The position numbers and the translations under genes are program-made. Shown here in pieces: positions 51,501-64,000 of a stretch of DNA of 64,000 nucleotides (positions are counted from its first letter, which is position 1; every line of letters begins with the position of its first letter). The stretch is from the NCBI RefSeq assembly GCF_008726925.1, contig NZ_VYWO01000004.1, positions 183,518 to 247,517 of the forward strand, in the 5' to 3' direction. The notes under the pieces were generated by a model, which had not been told where the DNA came from, searched no databases, and was given only the letters and a program-made list of their open reading frames with translations. This stretch comes from Aerococcus sanguinicola (GTDB taxonomy: Bacteria > Bacillota > Bacilli > Lactobacillales > Aerococcaceae).

Positions 51501-54500
51501 AGCTTTCCTTCACTGGAGCAAGTCACCAGAGCAGTCCCACAGACTGCGGCGGAGACTTGTGAAGTGACAGGAAAGCTGCCAGACCGAACCCGACTATAAG
51601 GGTGCGAGAGGATGTGGGAGAAAGGGACCTCTGGAGCAAAAGACCAGAGAAGGCTGAAGGCCTTCGACGGGATTTTGCGAAGAGGAGCCCTTTCTGCATC
51701 CTCGAACCCGACTATAGGGTGTGAGAGCTGGCGGGGAGAAAGGGACCTCTTCTATTTGCGCACAACACTGCCATGCGCAATTTGATTCCCCTTATTTGCG
51801 AACAGCGCTCCGGAACGCAAATGGACACGCCCTATTTGTGCACAGAACCGCTGTATAAAATTAGGTCTCCGCTATTTGCCCATAGACCCTCGGAATGCCA
51901 ATCAATCCCCATTTTACTAACAGCCCATTCATTCCAAAACACAAAAAAAGACCAGCGCAATGACTGGTCTCGACATGTCGCAATCTGCCTTCTTGCTTGT
52001 GGGGAGCGTGAAAGCAAGGCTCTGACATTGAGCCTAACGAATGAGTATATGCTTCGATTGCTTTTAAAGGAAAATTTATGCATGTCTGCTTCCCAACAGA
52101 CAAGTTCATTATAGCTAAACATTATTGAAATCATGTTAAAAACCTGTAAATCTTATGTAAATTTATGGGATAAAGTCCACTTTTTGCCCCCAAACGGGAT
52201 AGTATTGGCCAGGACTTACTTCATTCATCTTATCTGCCACATCTTGGGCTTGGTAAAGTTGGACAATCTTTTGGAGTGTGGGGTTATTTTGGTCTTCCTT
52301 ACGGGCCACGATCAGGTTATAGCGGTCGTTAGGGATCTGGTCCAGATGGTCGGCATCGGTAAAGATATTGTCTTCAATCTTCATGCCCGCATCTTCAGCG
52401 AAAGAGCCATTCACGACCGCTGCATCCACGTCTTTAACCAGGCGGGGTGCTTGGGCGGATTCCACTTCAACCAGTTCAATATTCTTCGGATTCTCAACCA
52501 CATCACTGACCTGGGAGAGGGTTGATCCCCCATCGCGGAGCTTAAGCACGCCCGCTGTCTGTAGGGCCAAGAGTGCCCGCCCCTGGATCGAGGTCTCCTG
52601 GGGAATGATGACCTGGCCGCCTTCCGGTAAATCCTTCAAGTCATCAACTTTATCGGAGAAGATATAGAGTGGCGTGATGAAGGTTAGCCCAATCGGCGTC
52701 AAGTCTTCATTGTGGTCCTCATTCCACTGCTTGAGGAAGGCATAGTGCTGGAAGGCATTGATATCGACATCCCCATTAGCCAGGGCCTGGTTGGGCTGGT
52801 TGTAGTCCGTTAATTCCGTCACTTCCAGGTCGATCCCCTCTGCCTTGGCCTTGTCTGCCACGAATTCCCAGATCTCCTTCTCACTCGAGCCGACCACCGC
52901 GACCCGCACCTTGTCCTTAGCCGCCTGGTCGCCAGAAGCTGACTCCTCCTGCTTACCGCAAGCTCCTAAGACTAAAATTGCTATTAAAACAAATAAAAAC
53001 TTCCCAAATCGCTTCATACAATCACCTTTCCCTTCTGTAAAGGCTACTATAGCAAAGATCTATGACAGAATAAATGAGGAGATTAAGAACATAAGTGATC
53101 GCTTATTGAGATCACTCCGTCCTAGCCTGGGCAAGGAAAAAGAAAAACCAGCCGCAGCTGGTTGTCAGGTCGTCTAGTGGTGGAGCTGGTCTTCGCGGAT
53201 TTGCTCGCCGGTCCAAGCTTTGGGATAGAAGGTGGGCCAGTTAGCCATCTGTTCAAAGAGGGCTTGGTGGGAGTCATTGCCGACAAAGATATGGAAGTGG
53301 TTGACCCCTTCACTCGGCGCAACATGGTGGTCGGAGAATTGGACATAATTATAGGCTTCATCGTCCCCAGAGACCTTGGTGAAGAGTGGACGAACGCCCC
53401 GGTTGCCCTTCTCATAGTCGAGGATCTTGGACCCCTCTGCCCGGTAGGTCCCGGTCGCGGTCGATCCATCCTTCTTAATGAAGGTAATCTGGTCGCCATC
53501 GATTTGAATGGCCTTGAGGTCGGTCTTGTAACCCTCCTGGTAGTATTTCTTGTAGTCTTCCGCAGACTTCTCACCTTCGGACTTGACCGCCTTCAATTCC
53601 ATCACGGGATCCAGGGTCCCATCCGCTAAGTAAGCTTCCACCGACTGCCAATCCCCCTGCCAGTCTGCTAGAGTCCGATCAGCCACATCTGCATCGTCAA
53701 AATAGCCGGCCTGGACCTGGAGCGCCTTCTCATGGTCGGCCTTGAGATTGGGATGGGCAGCCAGGTAGTCATCGAAGTCCTTGCGCTCCTCCTCCGTCAA
53801 CTGGTCAGCAGGCACTTGGTGGTAGTGGTCACCGTGCGCCATGAGGTAGTCGTCCCCTTCCTTACCGACCAAATTCTCCTTGGTCACTTCAAATTCATGA
53901 TCGTGGCCCTCGTGATCATGCCCGTGATCGTGGTCATGATTGTGACCGTCATGTCCATGCTGAGCCTCTGCTGCTTGCTCAGTCTGACTCGAAGATGCTT
54001 CCTTGGCTGGCGCTTCCGCAGGCTGGCAAGCCCCCAAGGCCAAGGCACTCAATAATGTCACCGTCAATAATTCGCGTTTCAAAAAATCCCTCTTTCTTCT
54101 TTTCTTTTTTAAATCGTAATCGTTACGATTAATAGTCTAGCGAATATTTAACGGACTGTCAACAGGAAAAAGAAAAAGCCCCAGCCAAAAAGACTGGAGC
54201 CCTGTCATTTAAAGTTTCAATGAGGGAATCGCGGCAAGCAAGTCGCGGGTATAATCAGCTTGGGGATGGGCGAACAAGGCCTCGGTCTCTTGGATCTCGA
54301 CCAGCTGTCCCTCCTTCATCACTGCAATCCGGTCCGAGATGACCCGGGCGATGGACAGGTCGTGGGTGATGAAGAGGTAGGTCAGCTGCTTGGCTTCCTG
54401 GAGGTCCATCAAGAGGTTGATGATGGAAGCTTGGACGGAAACATCCAGCGCCGAGACCGGTTCATCCAAGACCATGAAGTTCGGTTGGTCAGCTAGGGCC

Positions 54501-57500
54501 CGGGCAATGTTGATCCGCTGGAGCTGGCCGCCTGAGAAGGACCGGGGGCGGTGGGTCCACTTATCCGAGGGAATCCCCACCTGGTCCAGATAGTCCGCTG
54601 CCTGCTCACGAGCCGCTGCCTTGGACTGCTTGCGCAGCAGGGGCTCTGCCACAATATCCAAGACCGAGAGTTGAGGATTCAGGGCCGCATAATTGTTTTG
54701 GAAGACAATCTGGGGTCTAAAGTCCGCCTGCCTCCCCTCTTGGTCGGGGAAATAAGTAATTTGACCCGAACTTGGACGCTCAAAACCTAACAAGAGCCGG
54801 CCCAAGGTGGACTTGCCTGAGCCCGATTCCCCCACCAAGCCGAGGACTTCACCCTGGTAGATCTCAAGATCAATCCCTCGGTTGGCGTATTTGGCTTCCC
54901 CCTTTGACTGGAAGAAGGACTTAGGAGCGTAAGCTTTGTCCAAGTCTCTAACTGTAATTAAGCGTTCGACCATGTATCAACACCTCCTAAGACCTTGTGC
55001 TGGTCGGACAGAACCCGGAGTTGGCTCTGGGCCTTGTCTGCTTGACTTAAGTGGACAGGCTGCATTTCATGGAGCCGCTCCTTATGGTGACCCGCTGGCA
55101 CGGACCGGATCAGCTCTTGGGTATAAGGATGGGCGGGATGGTCGAAGAGATGGGCTGCGGGAGCTTCTTCGACAATCTTCCCATCATACATCACCTTAAC
55201 CTCCTGGCAGAGGTCGCGGATCACAGCCAGGTCATGGGAAACAAAGACAATGGTCAAGCCCTCTTCCTGGTTCAATTGACGGAGAATCTCCAGGATCTGG
55301 GCCTGGATGGTCACGTCCAGGGCCGTGGTGGGTTCATCAGCAATCAAGATCTGAGGCTTTTTGAGCAGGGCCAGGCAGATCATAATCCGCTGAATCATCC
55401 CGCCTGACAGCTCATGGGGGTAAAGGCCCAGGACCTGGCGCCCATTCGCGATACCGACCTTATCCAGGTAAGTTAGCATCAGTTCCTGGCGGCTGGCCTG
55501 GTCCAAGTCGTAGAAGCGTTCAATCACTTCATTCAGGTGGTAGGCCACGGTCCGCAAGGGATTCAAGGAAGACAGGGGATCTTGGAAGATCATGCTGAAG
55601 GGCAAGGGAGCACCAGGCTTTAGCTCTTGGCCCTGCCAGCTAATCCGCCCTTCAGATTGGAAAACACCCTGGGGCAAGAGCTGCATCACGGCCTTCATCA
55701 GCATGGTCTTCCCCGAGCCCGATTCCCCCACTAGGCCGGTAATCCGACCTTGGCTGAAGCTAGTCGTCACCCGGTGGATCAGAGCTTTTTGGGGGCGAAA
55801 GCGAGGCTTGCTGACAATCGTTAAGTCTTGTATTTCTAAGGGTTCATTGGCCATATTATCGCTCCTCCAAATCATAACTATCACGAATTAAGTTGCCCAG
55901 ACCATTAAAGGAAATAATAGTCAGAATAATCAAGACCCCTGGCAAGACCGCCATATAGGGGGCAAGTTGCAGGTAGGACTGGGCATTCTGCAAGAGAGAG
56001 CCCCAGGACGATTCAGGGGGCTGGATGCCTAGGCCTAGGAAGGACAGGGTCGATTCCATCATAATGGCCGAGGCTACTACAGAGGTCGCCCCTACAATAA
56101 TGGTTGGAATAACCTGGGGCAGGATGTGCCGGCGAATAATGGTCAGGGGCTTAAAGCCTAGGAACTGGGCATACTTGACATAGTCCCGCTCCTTAAGCGA
56201 CAGGGTCTCTGCCCGGACCAAGCGCGCAATGGACATCCAGGTAAAGAAAGCAATAATGATAATAATCGTAAAGAGGCCCGGCTTCAACAAGGCCGCTAAG
56301 ACCGTCGTCAGTACCAGGGAAGGGACGGACGAAATCAGGTCAATCAAGCGCATCAAGACCGCGTCCAGGCGTCCCCCGATATAGGCCGAAAGAAAACCAA
56401 TCAAGCTCCCAATTAGCGTCGCCATCACCATGCTGGCTAGGCCGACCAAGAGGGAAACCCGGGCCCCGTATAGGATCCGGCTGAAGTAGTCCCGGCCCAG
56501 CTCATCCGTTCCGAAAGGGTGGGCCCACTGGGGAGCCTGCAAGCGGTTTGGAATATCCGTTGCCACCGGGTCGAAGGGAAAGAGCGGGGCTAGGAGGGCG
56601 AGAAGCCCCAAGACTAAGAGGAAAATGACGAAGATCAAATAATAGGGTTTGAGCCGAAGCATGCGTTGAATCTTTGAAATCATGAGGTCGCCTCCAATCG
56701 AATCCGTGGGTCCACCTTGTAGTATAAGAGGTCAGCCAGGAGATTACCGAGAATGGTCAGGCTGGCCGTCAGTAGAAGGACCGCCATCACTACGGGATAA
56801 TCCAGCTGCTTGGCCCCTTCCACAAAGTAGGACCCAACCCCTGGCCATTGGAAAATCGACTCTGTCACCACGGCCCCTGTTACTAGAGATGGCAGGGACT
56901 GGCCGAGCAGGGTCACCAAGGGCAGGAGGACATTCCGACTGACATGGTGGAAGAAGATCTCCCGCTTAGAAGCCCCCAGCGACCGCTGGACGGTAATATA
57001 ATTAGCTTCCACCTGGGAGATGGCTGCTGACCGGACATAGCGGGTCAGGTTGGGCGTAATCGCCACGATCAAGACCCCAATCGGCAGGATGGCATGGTGG
57101 AGGAGGTCCCAGGGGTTCCCTTCCGCCCCAATCCGGTACATGCCGGTGCTAGGGAAGAGGGGCCACTTGAGGGAGAAAAAGTAAATCACCAAGAGCCCCA
57201 ACCAGAAAGGCGGCACCGCTAGACCCAGGGAAGCCCCTAAGTCCACCAAGCGGTCTCCCGCCCGGTCCTTGTGGGCTCCCGCGAAGAGACCCGAGAAGAA
57301 GGCAATCAGGCTCCCGATGGCATAGGCTGGAAGCATAAGAATCAGGGTATTAGGAATCCGCTCTGCCAGCTGGCTACCAATCTCCTGCTGGTTAATCAGG
57401 GAATGCCCGAAGTCCCCCTGGAGGACATTCTTGAGCCAGGTCAGGTATTGGACAATGAAGGGATCATTTAAGCCATTCTGTTCGCGGATAATCTCCACCT

Positions 57501-60500
57501 GGGCCTCAGTCATGTTAGGGGTCGTGATGGCATCAATAGCATCGAAGGGCGCAATATAAATCAGGCTAAAAACAATCAAAGAAATCAATAAAAGAAGCGG
57601 AATCGCCTGTAGGATTCGTTTCAAAGCATAGTTAATCATGAGCAGCCTCCTTTGTCGCTTGGATCTCGAGCTGGGACGCGTCGCCAAATTGGTAGATAGG
57701 GACCAAGTTAGCGGCCTCCGCCCCACTAATTCGCTTATTGACAGCCATAATCTTCTTGTTGTCAACATAGGGGTAGAAGATGGCATTGGACATCACTTCG
57801 GACTGGGCCTGGTTGTAGATGTCCTTGCGGCGGTCAGGGTCGACTTCTACCTCGCCCGCTTGGAAGAGCCGGTCTGCTTCAGGAGTAGAATACTTAAAGT
57901 AATTCTTGCTTCCTCCAGAAGTATAGAAAGGCGCGTAGGCAGAAGGATCTAGGCCCATAATATAGCCCCCGATAAAGAGGTCATAGGCCGTGCTCTCAGG
58001 GTCGTGGTTGGCCGCAGAGAGAGCCGCCGAGTCCATGGGCTTGAGCTCTGTCTCAATGCCGACCTTACCTAATTGTTCCTGGACCATGGTCACAATGGTC
58101 TGCTCCAATTGACTCTCGCCATTGTAGGCTAGACGAACCCGGGGATTCTCAACCCCTGATTGGTCCAGATAAGCCTTCGCCCGGTCTAAGTCGGTCTGGT
58201 ACTTATCAATTTCTTCATAATAATAAGGATTAGAAGGCGGCAAGATGGAATGGGCCGAGATATAGTAGGCCTCATCGAAGTAGGCTGCCTGGTTGATCTC
58301 CTCCCGGTCCAAGGCATAGAAGATGGCCTTGCGGAAGTCCATATTATCCAGGGTATTGGTATTCACTCCAATATAGCCGACCCGCCCCTCTGAATAAGGA
58401 TAGAGCTGGATAGCGTCCGAATCGATAGACAAGACATCCAGGGGTTCCAGGAGGGTCGCATCAATCTCCCCGCTCAAGAGGGCCGCCTTGGTCGTTTGGG
58501 CATTCTTGATAATCTGGAAGATCACCTTATCAATATTAGCCTTGCCCTTGTAATAATGCGGGTTGGCCGTGAAGCGGAAGTCCTGGCCTTGGTGGTAGGC
58601 CTCCAGTTGATAAGGCCCACTCCCCACCGGATCCACTCCTTCAATCTTGTTGCCAGAGAAGTCTTCCACATCCTGATAGACATGCTTGGGCAGGATATAA
58701 TTCTCAAAGACAATATTATTGACCAGGGCACCCGAGGGCTGGGGCGCGATAAAACGCACCGTCCGCTCATCCAGCTGTTCAATCCGGATGGGCTCCCCTC
58801 CGACCTTAAACTTGTCCGCCTGGCCATTGGCAGGATCCAACATAGTCTCATAAGTGAAGACCACATCCTCCGCTGTCACTGGTTGGCCGTCAGAGAACTT
58901 GGCATCCGGGCGCAGGGTCACTGTCACCGTCTGCCCATCCTCGGACTGGTCGACAGACTCGGCCAATTCCATCTCCAAGTTCCCCTCCGCATCCATCCGG
59001 GCCAAGGGAGAAAAGATCATATTCGTCACCGTTAACCCCCAACGGTCCGAAGTCGATAAGGGGTTCATCGAAATCGGATCCCCCGCAATCGCATAGACAA
59101 AACTATCCTCGCGACGGTCCGCCTGGCTGGAATCATTCACCCGGGCCGAACATGCCCCAATCACCCCAATCGCCAGCACAAGAGACAAGACTGCAAGAAA
59201 CTTTCTCATAATGAACCTCCTATCGTCCAAGAAAATCAAGTAAGCAAGTCCCCTGCTAAATATAGTCGGAACGCTTACAATTAGTTAGCTACCTCATTAT
59301 AAAAGACAAGCTAGCCCCATGCAATCAAAAACACTTATAAATAATAAGTTATTTTCGGTCAAGGGTGGTTGGATTTGGGTGTGGTGAGGTTTGAGGACGC
59401 AAAAAAGGCAAGCCGGTGGGGGGCTTGCCTACTGTCTTTTATACTGTTCTGCAGTTTTGTCCAAGTTTATCTTTGACTAGTTTCTATTTCCTAAATAATT
59501 CATGGACTGCTTTTTTACTTGCAAATCCATAATATTGTGCTTCTTTATCAGTCTTTATCAAATTGAAAAGCACTCTCTTGATTGAGTCAAATCGATAATT
59601 ATAATTAATTTGATTCATGAAATGCTTAATAATGATTATAGGAATTGAAATTCTATCAGTAAATAAATGATCATCTTTCATAAACAGGAATTGTCGCCAT
59701 TCATCACGAATAGGAGGTGATGTAATAAATTTCATGTCAATAAAATTAGAATTATGTGCCGATTTGTTTCGTACTAAGTTAAGTATTCTCATCCATGAAT
59801 AAAGTTCTGCTGTTGAACAATCAAAATAATTTGCTATAGGCTTCTTATTTCTATTATTCATTACTTCAAGCATGTAAACTAAATTACCAAACATTAAAAG
59901 GTTAATCCCTAGCCAAATAGGAGGATAGTCATTTTCCTCGTTAGTTTGTAATTTATTAATCAGTTCTTTGTAATTATCTGGATTTGATCTAGCAATTCGT
60001 ACCTGCTCTTTAATTCTACTTTTAATCTTTTCTTGTCTTTTAGTTAGCTTTTTTCGAGAAAAATTATTGAAATCTGCCCAGTTATTAATCCTTAAGTAAC
60101 CATAGGCACCTGTATTTTTCCCTAAATTATAGGCAATTTGAGTTTGTAAGGCTACCTCAATATCCTCAATGGCATGTAATATATGAAGGCGTAAATTTTT
60201 GTCGCGATAATATCTTTCAATAACCTCTTCAAAGGTTATTTCTTGATAGACTTTTTTTCCATCAACTACCTTAACAAAAGGTTCTGCAAATTCTTTTATC
60301 TTATAATAAGAAATATAATGCAAGGTATTCTCTGCCTTATCAGGCTTCTTAAATTCCATACCTCTTTCGCGTAATAAGGCAATCTGATCTTTAAAGTCCT
60401 TAGACTCAAACTCCAATTATTTCAACTCCTTACACACCTTCACTATCGTCTCAGGAAAAATAATAATAAAAAAAGCCCCCCGGCAGACGTATCTGTAGTT

Positions 60501-63500
60501 TGAATCTAAGATCCAAACTATGGGGGACGATTGAACTTTCATATATACTATACAAAATTTTTCTTAACTAGTCAATACTAATCGTCTAAAACATTAGCTT
60601 GCAATCATGTAACACCTTTTTATCCCCTTAAATCTCATAAGGCAGAATTTCTTCTTGGATCATATCCTTATACTCATTGCGTAAACGTGACCGGTATTTC
60701 AATTTACTTTTATCTGGGTTCTCTGTGCTAGCCTTGTAGCCTTCATAATCAGCACCTTCAATCAAATCCACTTCCCCTATCTGGGGTGTTTCACGGTTGG
60801 GATCATAGTTAGCGACCACATATTTCAACATGTCCTCATCCAAGTGTTCTTTACGCGCATAGTCCTCCACTACCTGTTCGGTATATTGGTGAATACGATT
60901 AGACAGGATTTCATGGGTAGATTGCTTGTCGAAGGCTTCAGGATGATCAATAATTTCGATGAAGATTTCTTGGATCTTTTGTCCTAATTCAGGTTTTTGA
61001 CGACCATATTCTTGAATCGTCTTCTCTGCTTCTGCTTTGAATTTTTCTTTTTCAGCCTCTCGGTGAGCTTCGCGGTAGCGGTCAATCAAGAGAACTAGGT
61101 AGTCATAGTCGATCTGCTCTGTGCGGACAGATTCAATCTCATATTCAATATCGATATCTAACACGTCCTCAACGTCAAGCTCATCCTCTACTGCCATCTC
61201 TTCCTTGATCGCTGCAATCAGATTATTATAGGAACCTGTATAGTGTTCGAATTCTTCTCGGCCAAAACCATAATCTGCGACAAATTCTTTCTCATCAAAA
61301 GCTGAGTAGACTTCGATGGTCCGGTAAATCTTATCAAAACGCTGAAAGGCCTTAGCTGCCTTCTTCATCTCAGCTAGATCGGTCAACCCTCTAAAGGAGT
61401 CTGGATGAGGAGCAATAGCTCTCAGCTCCTGCACAGCTTCCTTCAATTCTTCCCTAGACTCTTCGAAAGTCGGCGCCTGGATCTCATTCTCCCCACCATT
61501 GGAGTAGAGAATGAAGGCTTCCTTGACCGCTTCTTCGTAAAGTGCGGGCGTTTGGAAGGTAGTGATCTGCCCATACTTCTTATGGTTATCAAAAAGCCGA
61601 TTAGTCCGTGAGAAGGCCTGGATCAAATGATGGGGCTTCATAGGGGCGCGGTCCATAAATAAAGTCGACAGACAAGGGGCGTCAAAGCCCGTCAGCAAGC
61701 GGTCTACTACAATTACTAAGTCCAGTTGCTCAGAACGTGCCTTATAGGTATCCGACTTACGGGCCAGTCGGCTGTTCAAGTTTTGATTATAACCGTTAAT
61801 CGTTTCTAAGTTAAAGTTGGTACCGAACATCTGATTATAATCATCCAAGGCTTCCTTCATAGCCTCCTTGTGGGATAAGGTGTCTTCCTCATTATCAGAG
61901 ACTGAGAAGGTAATGGCAACTTTAGGAAAGTCAACCACTGCCCGCTTAGTAGTTTCACTTATCTTAAATTTCGGATCAGTCCCTGCCTTGATTTCTTTAA
62001 AAAGGCGATAGTAAGCAATGGCTTTGTCAATCGAATTCGTGGTTAGGATCGCATCGTAAGTTTGCCCTACCCCATTATGAAAACCAAACTTATTCTGAAA
62101 CTTATTGACAATCGAAGCTACAACCTCTTTCATATGGTCGGGCTGTTCGAAACGGATAGGATCGAGCTTAGCTTCCTTCTCTTTCTGATCAATCGCTGCC
62201 AAATCGACACGTGGAAACTCTGCCGCAACAATTCGGTCTAAGTCATATTCATTAATCGTATTTTTATATTCGATTTGGAAACCTAAGACCGCTTTGTCGT
62301 GCATGGCTTCTTGAACAGTATATTTGTGGAGACACTGGCCATACTGTTCCTCCGTCGTCCGCGCCAGGTCACCGAAGGCATCCCGGGCATTCTCAGCGAA
62401 TAAAGGTGTCCCTGTAAAGCCATACCAGAGCGAATAACGGAAGAACTTCTCTAGCTCTTGCTGTTTCTGAGGGGTAACCGCCCGGTGGCATTCATCCACT
62501 ACAACCGCAAGACGTAGCTCTCTTAACTTCTTCAAGCGCGGATTGTCCGGATCCTGCCGGTAGCGTTTCATGACATAGTTTAACTTTTGAATGGTCGTGA
62601 CGACCATGCTCCGGTCGGGAGAGGCCAGGCGCTTAATCAACCCATTTACATTCTCCGTCTTATCAACTGAGACAAAATCATCATTGGCATAAGACTTGAA
62701 AGCAGCTGTGGTCTGCTGGTCTAGGTCCCGGCGGTCGATAATGAAGATCGTCTTATCGATGGAAGGAATCTTCAATAAATTTCGTGCGACCTTGTAAGAA
62801 GTTAAGGTCTTGCCCGACCCTGTAGTATGCCAGATATAGCCACCGATCTGTTCACGGCTAGCTTGGCGAATCGCCTTAATGGCATGAATTTGATAAGGAC
62901 GTAAAAGGATCACCGCCTTACTCTCATTATCCAGAACAGAGTAATTGGCAATCATCTCATGGGCCTCAGGAATGGATAAGACAGATTTGGCGAAGTCTTC
63001 TAAATTCGTCACAGCTTGGTTGTTCGCGTCCACCCAGCCAGTTAAGAAACGCGCATTCAATCGCGTATTGGCTGCAATGTATTTAGTATCCACACCATTA
63101 GAGACGACAAACATCTGCAGCATCGAGAAAATACCATGGTACTTGCCTGTCTTCAAGTAATTTTCAATCTGCTTGAAGGCTTGCTTATAGCCATCCGTCG
63201 CCTGTGAGTTCTTAAGTTCAATTTGGATCAGAGGGATTCCATTGATCATCAAGGTCACATCAAAACGCCCATCCTGATCACGGAAGTCGCGTTTATTACT
63301 TTGGAACTGGTTGATCACTTCATAAGTCGAATGGCCTCCTGCAATCTCATTGCCGTTAATTACCATTAACTGGCAGGATCCGAGACTAGCATCCTCCCGG
63401 TCAAGGCGAACCTGGGCCACTCCATTCTCACCGGCTAGCCAAACCCCCGCTGCATAGAAGCTGGAGAAATCGAGTTCCGCTTTGATGGATAACTTCTCCC

Positions 63501-64000
63501 GTTCCGTTAAAGGGACACCATCTAACTTGGCTGTATTATTGGCTTCTAACTGCTGGAAGAAATTTGCCCACAAGTCATCCGCCGTCTTCAGATCTTCCCG
63601 GTAAGTCCACTGCGACTCGCCCTGTTCCAGGAGCTGGATCAGCCGTTCTTCCATTTGCTGCTCTTGAGTAAAAATCTTTACCATATTATCACTTATCCTA
63701 TTGCTATTCTGCGCTTGCTACGATTATTTATTGGGTCTATAACTTGCTAATACTTCCAGTATATCAGAGACCAGAAGAGCTTTCATTGGTATTTTTACAA
63801 AGGAAGGGTGTATGGGTAAAAATAGGAAGTTTTAGGATAGGATTGCTACTTACTCTGCCTAAAAGGAAAAATAATTGGATTCAGTGTGAAGTCGGAGACT
63901 ACTATGAATTTAAAAATGGCATTAATAAGGGGAAAGATTTTTTTGGAAAAGGTACGCCTATAGTAAATTTTAAAGATGTTTTTCATCATAGAGGCTTAAC

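Overview
The window looks like a chromosomal segment of a low-to-moderate GC Gram-positive coccus of the Lactobacillales, most like Aerococcus. That placement is an inference from gene content and order: opuC, acpS, DEAD-box helicase, ddl-murF, sortase A, rpoE(delta)-pyrG-murA-rpmE2, lipL-ywfO, dnaX-ybaB-recR-tmk-holB, yabA-trmN6-yazA-rsmI, anaerobic nrdDG, mprF and opp. Strong AGGAGG-type ribosome sites, TTG/GTG starts and lipobox signal peptides also fit a Firmicute. I saw no rRNA, tRNA, CRISPR array, prophage or intact insertion sequence.

Layout. 1-2.7 kb: osmoprotectant transporter opuCA-CB-CC (minus). 2.9-8.3 kb: acpS, RNA helicase, murF, ddl and an unrecognised gene (minus). 8.4-13 kb: SUKH-fold protein, a long inverted repeat that may be a structured RNA, sortase A, two divergent LysR regulators, ribosomal protein L31 type B. 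13-20 kb: murA, pyrG with a CTP-sensing type attenuator, rpoE, a calycin-like protein, lipL and an HD phosphohydrolase. 20-25.5 kb: a GPH-family symporter behind a long leader with its own terminator, an aminotransferase, a membrane protein and an FAD oxidoreductase. 25.5-35.4 kb: mscL, ydcF, rsmI-yazA-trmN6-yabA, then a block of structured repeats and an acetyltransferase, then holB-tmk-recR-ybaB-dnaX. 35.7-38.7 kb: nrdD-nrdG under tandem NrdR boxes. 38.9-41 kb: a NERD-domain gene bracketed by 41-bp tandem repeats. 41-48 kb: glutathione reductase, O-acetylhomoserine sulfhydrylase, YczE-like protein, LURP-one protein, mprF. 48-54 kb: repeats, a Phe-rich leader peptide with an attenuator ahead of an aromatic-type ABC binding lipoprotein, SRP RNA, ornithine carbamoyltransferase, more repeats, metQ-like and ZinT-like lipoproteins. 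54-59.2 kb: oppABCDF. 59.5-64 kb: Abi-family gene, hsdR, and the start of an inverted hsdS, which make up a defence segment.

The least explained material lies between genes. (1) A ~117-bp element, seen in five complete and two truncated forward or reverse copies plus one short remnant, has stems whose paired bases change together while two internal loops stay constant. This points to a conserved RNA (or single-strand DNA) fold. (2) A second family of 40-41-bp tandem repeats occurs in five arrays with almost perfect 41-bp phasing; two of these bracket the NERD gene. (3) A 26-codon leader peptide carrying five Phe codons just before its stop precedes mutually exclusive hairpins and two terminator-like hairpins, which suggests phenylalanine-responsive attenuation of an orphan ABC binding protein. 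Other regulatory sites that can be read directly are a pyrG reiterative-initiation attenuator, NrdR boxes, a Zur-type box, and palindromes over the opuC and lipL promoters.
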